From the NCBI GenBank assembly GCA_019187665.1, contig JABARH010000014.1, forward strand, positions 1-64,000: a stretch of DNA of 64,000 bases. Direction: 5' to 3'. The notes under the pieces were generated by a model. It worked only from the letters and a program-made list of their open reading frames with translations, was not told the origin of the DNA and searched no databases. Positions within the stretch are counted from its first letter, which is position 1. Every line of letters starts with the position of its first letter. The position numbers and the translations under genes are program-made. This document shows positions 58,478 through 64,000 of the stretch, in pieces. This DNA is from Anaerolineales bacterium. GTDB taxonomy: Bacteria; Chloroflexota; Anaerolineae; Anaerolineales; Villigracilaceae.

Positions 58478-60309
58478 GCCGGCTCCGTTGGAAGCGCTGG
58501 CAGCCAGACGTTGAAGGTCGCGCCGCCCTGCGGGTTGTTCATGGCTTCGATGCGTCCGTTGTGGCGGTGAATGATGTCGTAGGTGATGGTCAGGCCGAGG
58601 CCAGTGCCGTTCTCTTTGCTGGTCACGAAGGCGTCGAAGATGCGCGGCAGGAGGAGGGGGGCTATGCCGGGGCCGTTATCGGAAACCGAGAGGAGGATTT
58701 CGTTCCCCGCGCGCGTTTGTGTGGCGACGGAGAGTCTTCCACCGGGTGGGATGGATTCGACGGCGTTCATCAACAGGTTGAGGAGCACCTGGCGCATCTG
58801 GTCGGGCAGGCCAGAGATGAGAGGCAGGTTTGGCTCCGGCTGAAATTCAAAGACGATGCCTTTGTGCCGCAAGTGGGCGGCCAGCAAGGCATGCACATCT
58901 TCCACCAGCAGGTTGAGGGACAGCGGCTGGAATTCGTCGAGGCGCGTGGGGCGGTAGGAGGCGCGCAGGCGTTCGATCAGCCCGGACATGCGTTCGCTTT
59001 CGGAGAGGATGATCTGCAGGTCCTGCCGCCCCTGTTCGGTCAGCCCCGCATCTTCTTTGAGGAGGAAGAGCGCGTTCTGGATGGCCTGGAGCGGGTTGTT
59101 CAATTCATGAGAGACGGAGGCCAGCAGGCGTCCCACCAGCGCGAGGCGTTCGCTCTGGATGAGTTGCATGCGCATGGATTTTTCCATGTTGAGCGATTCT
59201 TGCAGGTTGGCGTAGAGCTCGGCTTTTTGGAGGGCGACGGCCAGTTGCTCGGCCACTGTGCCGATCAGTTGCAGATCGTTTTCGTTCAGGCGCTGGGGCG
59301 GTGATTGCTGAATATCCAGCACGCCCAGCACGCGGTCATTGACCTTGATGGGCATGGCCAGTTCGGAGCGGGTATCGGCCAGCAGGGGATGCGGGACGAA
59401 GAACACTACGTCTTCCACATTGTTGGTCAGGAAGGCCGCGCCGGTTTCGGCGGCGTGGCCGATGATGCCCGCCCCGGCCTGGAGGCGCGTGTTTTTGAGG
59501 AGCGCGCCGAGTTTTCCGCTGCCTTGTTTCATTACAAGTTGGCCGCTGGCTGGTTCAATAATGAAGATCGAGACGTTGTAGTAGCCAAAGCTGGTTTGCA
59601 GGAGATCCGCCGCTTCCTGCATGAGTCGCCCGGCTTCGAGCGAGGCAGCCAGTTCACGCGTAATGCGGTACAGGGCTTCCACCTCTTTGAGTCTGCGCTG
59701 GGTGGTTTCGAGCAGGCGCGCGTTTTCGATGGCGGCGGCGGCCTGGGTGCCCAGCACGCTGAGCAGGCGGTTATCTTCGTCGCTGAACGCGCCTGTCTCG
59801 TCGCTTTGCACGCTGATCGTTCCCAGCCTGCGCTCGCCGCTTTGCACCGGCGCCACCATCAGGGAGCGAAAGGTTGGGGCGGCCCCTTTGGTAATGAAGC
59901 GTTCATCCTTTTTGATATCGGCGATGTTGATCGTTACGCCGCTGGCGATCACCTGCCCGGCCACGCCTTCATTGTGGCGCATCTTGATCTGACTGCTGGC
60001 GGATTGCTCGTATCCGATGACGGCCTGGACGGCGAGGGTTTGTCCCTCCTTGTCCCATAAGTGGATGACCGCCTTTTGAGCGGCGGGAATTAATTCCTGC
60101 GCGGAGGCGACGATCAGCTGCAAAACGGTTTGCAGGCCGACGCGCTCGGTCTCGCTGAGCGAACGCGCGATATTGGCCAGCGCGTCCAGTTCTCGCAGGC
60201 GCGTCGCGACGGCCGCGGATGAATGTTCCAGTTCGTCGCGCAGGCTTGCAATCTCATCGGCCTGCGCGAGAGGAGATGATTTCTGCGGCGCAGAAGAACG
60301 CTTCTTCAT
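58474..60309 (-). CDS. GAF-GAF histidine kinase
   Basis: The 611-residue soluble protein has two GAF domains (about 55-200 and 220-375, each with the typical RSLMVAPV or RSELAMPIKV strand), a HisKA box with LASVSHELNNPLQ (His about 401) and HATPase_c (NLLMNAVESIPPGG, VSDNGPGIAP, ENGTGLGLTI). The SHELNNP box marks the NtrB-like HisKA subgroup. A TACAAT ends six bases before the ATG and is preceded by TGA, an extended -10, suggesting a leaderless start. This heads the long signalling operon. Confidence 0.93.
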   Translation of the reverse strand: MKKRSSAPQKSSPLAQADEIASLRDELEHSSAAVATRLRELDALANIARSLSETERVGLQTVLQLIVASAQELIPAAQKAVIHLWDKEGQTLAVQAVIGYEQSASSQIKMRHNEGVAGQVIASGVTINIADIKKDERFITKGAAPTFRSLMVAPVQSGERRLGTISVQSDETGAFSDEDNRLLSVLGTQAAAAIENARLLETTQRRLKEVEALYRITRELAASLEAGRLMQEAADLLQTSFGYYNVSIFIIEPASGQLVMKQGSGKLGALLKNTRLQAGAGIIGHAAETGAAFLTNNVEDVVFFVPHPLLADTRSELAMPIKVNDRVLGVLDIQQSPPQRLNENDLQLIGTVAEQLAVALQKAELYANLQESLNMEKSMRMQLIQSERLALVGRLLASVSHELNNPLQAIQNALFLLKEDAGLTEQGRQDLQIILSESERMSGLIERLRASYRPTRLDEFQPLSLNLLVEDVHALLAAHLRHKGIVFEFQPEPNLPLISGLPDQMRQVLLNLLMNAVESIPPGGRLSVATQTRAGNEILLSVSDNGPGIAPLLLPRIFDAFVTSKENGTGLGLTITYDIIHRHNGRIEAMNNPQGGATFNVWLPALPTEPA

Positions 60310-60315
60310 GGGAGG

Positions 60316-60324
60316 ATTGTATCA
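60316..60324 (-). promoter_or_regulatory. Extended -10 of the 18-kb signalling operon
   Basis: On the minus strand TGA-TACAAT ends six bases before ATG 60309. There is no Shine-Dalgarno sequence. It is the only promoter-like signal I see at the head of the locus. Confidence 0.5.
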
Positions 60325-60377
60325 TTTTCGAGAACAAAGCGACCACAGATAAAAGCGATGAAAGCGATGGAGAAATG

Positions 60378-60412
60378 AAAAAAATGCGGGACGACTCGCG
60401 CGAGCCGTCCCG
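60378..60412 (-). terminator. Rho-independent terminator after rny
   Basis: On the minus strand a 12-bp stem (60387-60398 with 60401-60412, one mismatch) is followed by seven T (60378-60384). Confidence 0.8.
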
Positions 60413-60416
60413 AACT

Positions 60417-60456
60417 GTCCACGTGTCTACGTGCGTACGTGTCTACGTGTCTACCC
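60417..60456. repeat. 8-bp tandem array (GTCTACGT family) after rny
   Basis: Five octamers (GTCCACGT, GTCTACGT, GCGTACGT, GTCTACGT, GTCTACCC) lie between the rny stop and its terminator. Confidence 0.85.
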
Positions 60457-60462
60457 TGCCGC

Positions 60463-61992
60463 CTACTTCGCGTAATCCACCGCGCGCGTCTCGCGGATGA
60501 CGGAGACCTTGATCTGACCGGGGTATTGCATGGTCTCCTCGATTTTCTTCGCCACGTCGCGCGCCAGCCGCGCCGAGTCGAGATCGTCAATCTCTTCGGG
60601 GCGGACGATGATGCGCACTTCGCGTCCCGCCTGGATGGCGAAACTCTGCTGCACGCCCTTGAACGAACTGGCGAGGTCTTCGAGAGTCTTGATGCGCTTG
60701 ATGTAGGCCTCGAGGTCTTCGCGCCGCGCGCCGGGACGCGCGCCCGAGATGGCGTCCGCCGCCTCGGTGATGACCGCCTCGATGCTTTCCTGCTCCACCT
60801 CGTGATGATGCGCGGCGATGGCGTTGACCACCTTTGGATTTACGTGGTAGCGCTTGCAAAATTCCGCGCCGAGGCCCGCGTGCGTGCCTTCCTGGTTGTG
60901 ATCCATGGCCTTGCCGATGTCATGCAGGAAACCGCCCTGCTTGGAAATTTCCACGTCCGCGCCCAGTTCGGCCGCCAGGATGCCCGCCAGTTTTGAGACC
61001 TCCACCGCGTGCGCGAGTTGATTCTGCCCGTACGACGTGCGGAATTTTAATCGTCCGATCATGCGCAGCACTTCAGGATGCAAGCCCGCGATGTTGGCGT
61101 CGTAGGCGGCCTGCTCGCCCGATTCGTTGATGATCTTTTCGACGGCTTTCGTTTCATCCTCGATGATCTTCTCGATGTGTGTTGGATGAATGCGCCCGTC
61201 CACGGTCAGGCGCGTGAGCGCGCGGCGGGCGATCTCGCGGCGCACCGAATCGAAGCACGAGATGGTGACCGATTCTGGCGTATCGTCCACGATCACGTCC
61301 ACGCCCGCGGCCTGCTCGAACGTTTTGATGTTGCGTCCGTTGCGCCCGACGATGCGCCCCTTCATTTCCTCGTTGGGCAGCGTGACGCGTGAACTGGTCA
61401 CCTCCGCCACGTGTTCCGACGCGACGCGCTGGATGGCGTCCGCGATCAACTTGCGGGCGCGCTTCTCGCCCTCCTCGCGCGCTTCGGCTTCGATCTGGCG
61501 ATAGATGCGCGCCATGTCGGCGCGCGCTTCTTTTTCCACGGCCTCGAACAGACCCTTGCGCGCCTCGTCCTGCGACAGATTGGAAATCTGTTCGAGTTTT
61601 ACAACTTCCTGTTCGTAGAGTTTTTCGATGTCGTTGGCGCGGCGGTCAATGGCAGACTGGCGCTTGCTTAATGTCTGATCGCGCTGTTCCAGTTTGTCGG
61701 CGCGGCTTTCCAGTTCGGTGCGGCGCTTGTCGAGCCTCTCCGCCTCGCGGCTGTTCTCGGCGCGGCGTTCCTTCACATCCTGTTCGGCGGCCTGCGTAAT
61801 CTTGACCGCGTTTTCGCGCGCCTGCGATTCGATCAACCGCGCCTGTTCGCTGGCGCCTTTAAGAATATTGGCGGCCTTTTCCTGTCGGTCGCGGTTGGCC
61901 TTTTCGGTTTGCGAACGGTGGACAAAATACCCGCCCGCGACGCCCAGCCCCAGGGCAAGCACGATCAATATGAGCCAGATGATTGGATTCAT
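60463..61992 (-). CDS. rny: Ribonuclease Y
   Basis: RNase Y starts mRNA decay at the membrane. The 509-residue protein has an N-terminal membrane helix (IIWLILIVLALGLGVAGGYFV), a long coiled coil (30-200), a KH domain (EEMKGRIVGRNGRNIKTFEQA) and an HD domain (QGGFLHDIGKAMDH). The length and order match the family. The gene overlaps recX by four bases (ATGA). Confidence 0.96.
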   Translation of the reverse strand: MNPIIWLILIVLALGLGVAGGYFVHRSQTEKANRDRQEKAANILKGASEQARLIESQARENAVKITQAAEQDVKERRAENSREAERLDKRRTELESRADKLEQRDQTLSKRQSAIDRRANDIEKLYEQEVVKLEQISNLSQDEARKGLFEAVEKEARADMARIYRQIEAEAREEGEKRARKLIADAIQRVASEHVAEVTSSRVTLPNEEMKGRIVGRNGRNIKTFEQAAGVDVIVDDTPESVTISCFDSVRREIARRALTRLTVDGRIHPTHIEKIIEDETKAVEKIINESGEQAAYDANIAGLHPEVLRMIGRLKFRTSYGQNQLAHAVEVSKLAGILAAELGADVEISKQGGFLHDIGKAMDHNQEGTHAGLGAEFCKRYHVNPKVVNAIAAHHHEVEQESIEAVITEAADAISGARPGARREDLEAYIKRIKTLEDLASSFKGVQQSFAIQAGREVRIIVRPEEIDDLDSARLARDVAKKIEETMQYPGQIKVSVIRETRAVDYAK

Positions 61993-62642
61993 GGAAATTC
62001 CTCATTGTCGGTTTCAGTTTGTTTGCCGCCGTGCTCAAGCCAAAGGCGTTTTACCGTCGGCGCGGCGACCTCGTATGCGAATCCCCGCCTCGCGAGGAAA
62101 TCGCCCAGTTTTTTTCGGAACTCGACCCACTCCAGATTTTCCAGCCTGCGCACCCGCTTCTGCGCGGCCGCGTAGGCCAGGGCGGTTTCGTCCACCGCCT
62201 CCGTCGCAGACTGGATGGCGGATTCGGTCAGCCCTTTGCGCTTCAACTCGAGGGTCAACGCGCGCCGCGAGCGCGGCCGAAACTCGGAGCGATTCGCCAC
62301 CCAATCCTGCGCGAACTGCGCGTCGTTCAACAGGCGTTCCGCGCGCAGGCGCTTCAGGGTCTCTTCGACCACGGCAGGCGGAATCTCGTGTTTTTCAAGG
62401 TTCTTGCGGACCTCCGCCTCAGAGCGGGCGCGGTAGCCCAAAAAGAGCATGGCCTGCTGGTAGGCTTTTTCCTGCGAGTCCTCTGCTTGAAGACGCGCGA
62501 CCTTTTCCTCGTCCAGCGCCTGTCCAACCTGCAACCACGCGGCGGTGATCTTCGCCAACCCGAAGGCGAATTCCCCATCGAGGTAGACGTTCACCCGTTT
62601 GGGATTTTTCTTCTGGGCTTCGATGGCGGTAATTCTTTGCAT
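61989..62642 (-). CDS. recX: Regulatory protein RecX
   Basis: RecX modulates RecA filaments. The 217-residue product consists of three-helix repeats: QAMLFLGYRARSEAEVRKNLE, VVEETLKRLRAERLLNDAQFA and WVANRSEFRPRSRRALTLEL are the classical RecX blocks. It lies upstream of rny and overlaps it, not next to recA. The product is slightly longer than E. coli RecX because of the N-terminal extension (QKKNPKRVNVYLDGEFAFGL), which is common in Gram-positive RecX. Confidence 0.9.
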   Translation of the reverse strand: MQRITAIEAQKKNPKRVNVYLDGEFAFGLAKITAAWLQVGQALDEEKVARLQAEDSQEKAYQQAMLFLGYRARSEAEVRKNLEKHEIPPAVVEETLKRLRAERLLNDAQFAQDWVANRSEFRPRSRRALTLELKRKGLTESAIQSATEAVDETALAYAAAQKRVRRLENLEWVEFRKKLGDFLARRGFAYEVAAPTVKRLWLEHGGKQTETDNEEFP

Positions 62643-63143
62643 TGCATCCTGGCGAAACCTTTGGGGTCTCGCTTAAAAAAACGCACAGCCACAGACTGCC
62701 TGCGGGCGGCCTCGGCTGCGCGAAAAGATTTGGGTTGACTACGCCAGCCCAACGTCCCGCGTGAGGCGGAACGGGGAGATAACTTACGCTAAACCGGATG
62801 ACGGTTCAAATCAACAATCATCAACATCCTTGTTTCGTCGGTTATCGCAATGTATCCCAATTGCAGGGCAAAGGTCGGTATCCAAAACTTGCAGCCAGGC
62901 CGTCAAGGGACGGGGAGTTTTCGAGTTCATCCTTGCGGACGGGTGAATTATACATTAAAACGCGGGCGCAGGATAAGTTTGTCGGCTTGTCCTGTGAAAT
63001 ATGTGACGAAATGAACTGTGTGCTTTTTGCAGACTGTGCGATAATCTACGGGTCGTTTGCCCGGTTGCAGAAACCTTTCAGGGCGTCGCGGGGTTTTGAG
63101 ACATGCAGCCAGACCGATAATTCAACCATGTACGGAGGCGTTT
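62643..63143. other. 500-bp intergenic region before the malic enzyme gene
   Basis: I see no convincing gene; the one longer + frame runs out of phase into the malic enzyme gene. A TGC-GATAAT (about 63035-63045) could be an extended -10 for it. The region is divergent from recX and could hold a structured leader, but I recognise no riboswitch. Confidence 0.45.
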
Positions 63144-64000
63144 ATGACAAAGATCACGCGCGAAGACGCGCTCGAATATCATCAGCTCAAGGGCAAGCCT
63201 GGCAAGGTGGCGATCGTGCCAACCAAGCCGATGGACACCCAACGCGATTTGAGCCTGGCCTATTCGCCCGGTGTGGCAGAGCCTGTGCTGGAGATCGAAA
63301 AAAATCCCGAAGACGCCTACGAATATACCTCGAAGGGAAATCTGGTGGCGGTCATCTCCAACGGGACGGCGATCCTCGGACTCGGCAACCGCGGCGCGCT
63401 GGCCAGTAAACCCGTCATGGAAGGCAAGGGCGTGCTATTCAAAAAATTTGCCGACATTGACGTGTTCGACATCGAAGTGAATTCGCACGATCCTGAAGAG
63501 ATCATCAAAGTCGTCGCGGCCATCTCTCCGACCTTTGGCGGGATCAATCTCGAAGATATTAAAGCGCCCGAATGTTTTCACATCGAGGAAGAACTCAAGC
63601 AGATGCTGGATATTCCCGTCTTCCACGACGACCAGCACGGGACGGCCATCATCTCCTCGGCGGGGCTGGCGAGCGCGCTGGAGATCGTTGGCAAGAAGCA
63701 TGGCGAGATCCGCCTCGTCATTTCGGGCGCGGGCGCGTCCGCCGTTTCGTGCGCGGAGCTTGCCATCCGTTGGGGCGTGCGGCGCGAGAACATTATGCTC
63801 GTGGATACGAAGGGCGTTGTCTACAAAGGCCGCAAGGAAGGCATGAACCAATATAAAGATCGTCTCGCTGTGGACGATAAAGGGCATCGCAGCCTCGCCG
63901 ACGCGGTGAAAGACGCGGACGTGTTCTACGGCCTGTCGGTGGCAAATGTCCTGACGCCCGAGATGGTCAAATCCATGGCGGGCGATCCGATCATCTTTGC
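63144..64000 (+). CDS. Malic enzyme (NAD(P)-dependent), 3' end outside window
   Basis: The frame from ATG 63144 (after GGAGG) runs to the window edge, about 285 residues. It contains the malic-enzyme signature SLAYSPGVAEPVLEI, SNGTAILGLGNRGALASKPVMEGK, FHDDQHGTAIISSAGL and the start of the Rossmann domain (LVISGAGASAVSCAEL). The enzyme decarboxylates malate to pyruvate. The short bacterial form without phosphotransacetylase domain or the long MaeB form cannot be told apart here, since the end is missing. Confidence 0.93.
   Translation, partial: MTKITREDALEYHQLKGKPGKVAIVPTKPMDTQRDLSLAYSPGVAEPVLEIEKNPEDAYEYTSKGNLVAVISNGTAILGLGNRGALASKPVMEGKGVLFKKFADIDVFDIEVNSHDPEEIIKVVAAISPTFGGINLEDIKAPECFHIEEELKQMLDIPVFHDDQHGTAIISSAGLASALEIVGKKHGEIRLVISGAGASAVSCAELAIRWGVRRENIMLVDTKGVVYKGRKEGMNQYKDRLAVDDKGHRSLADAVKDADVFYGLSVANVLTPEMVKSMAGDPIIF

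Noticed and set aside
62798..63409. 203-codon + frame before the malic enzyme
   Set aside because: It overlaps the malic enzyme gene out of frame and shows no family motif.

Overview
The window looks like chromosomal DNA of a Chloroflexota bacterium of the class Anaerolineae. This is an inference from gene content and style: RodZ-like HTH proteins with Thr/Pro-rich tails, many GAF/PAS sensors without kinase domains, STAND-type ATPases, GC-rich codon use, and several genes whose -10 box lies 6-7 bases before the ATG with no Shine-Dalgarno sequence. No rRNA, tRNA, CRISPR array or transposase is visible.

Layout. 0-6.3 kb holds a Crp/Fnr regulator (partial), lysA, a DivIC/FtsB-like protein, divergent rplI, a RodZ-like gene split by a frameshift at an A9 run, a decayed hexapeptide acyltransferase and rimO. 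6.4-12.9 kb holds a CopD-like membrane protein, a TPR protein, murJ, an SDR remnant, a zinc-ribbon protein, an SDR, a YlxP-like protein and folC. 13-24.6 kb holds lon, a HEPN-MNT toxin-antitoxin pair lying between two copies of the lon 3' end, a frameshifted lipoprotein, an SDR, an M24 peptidase, a Tag-type DNA glycosylase, a DUF1624-like membrane acyltransferase, an alpha/beta hydrolase, an MFS transporter, an MBL hydrolase and a quinate-dehydrogenase-like protein.

24.8-36.8 kb is a visibly AT-richer, single-strand island: five successive P-loop NTPase genes (one membrane-anchored, one with an OmpR-type winged helix, one with TPRs), a radical SAM/SPASM maturase whose N-terminus carries two DCACP motifs 20 residues apart, and a small coiled-coil membrane protein. 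This is the best candidate for an undescribed system, either NTP-dependent conflict or ribosomal-peptide modification.

36.9-39.1 kb is a BaeS/OmpR-like two-component pair, followed by GtrA and a GT39 glycosyltransferase on the + strand. 41.8-60.3 kb is one long minus-strand signalling locus: a GAF histidine kinase, two response regulators, four membrane or soluble GAF/PAS sensors without kinase domains, a second histidine kinase, a threonine-synthase-like enzyme fused to a receiver domain, a lone receiver and a second threonine synthase. 60.4-64 kb holds rny, recX and the start of a malic enzyme gene.

A recurrent feature is a set of 7-8 bp tandem arrays at gene ends and, twice, in frame inside genes (lysA and a histidine kinase). 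They resemble in style the short tandem repeats of heterocystous cyanobacteria.
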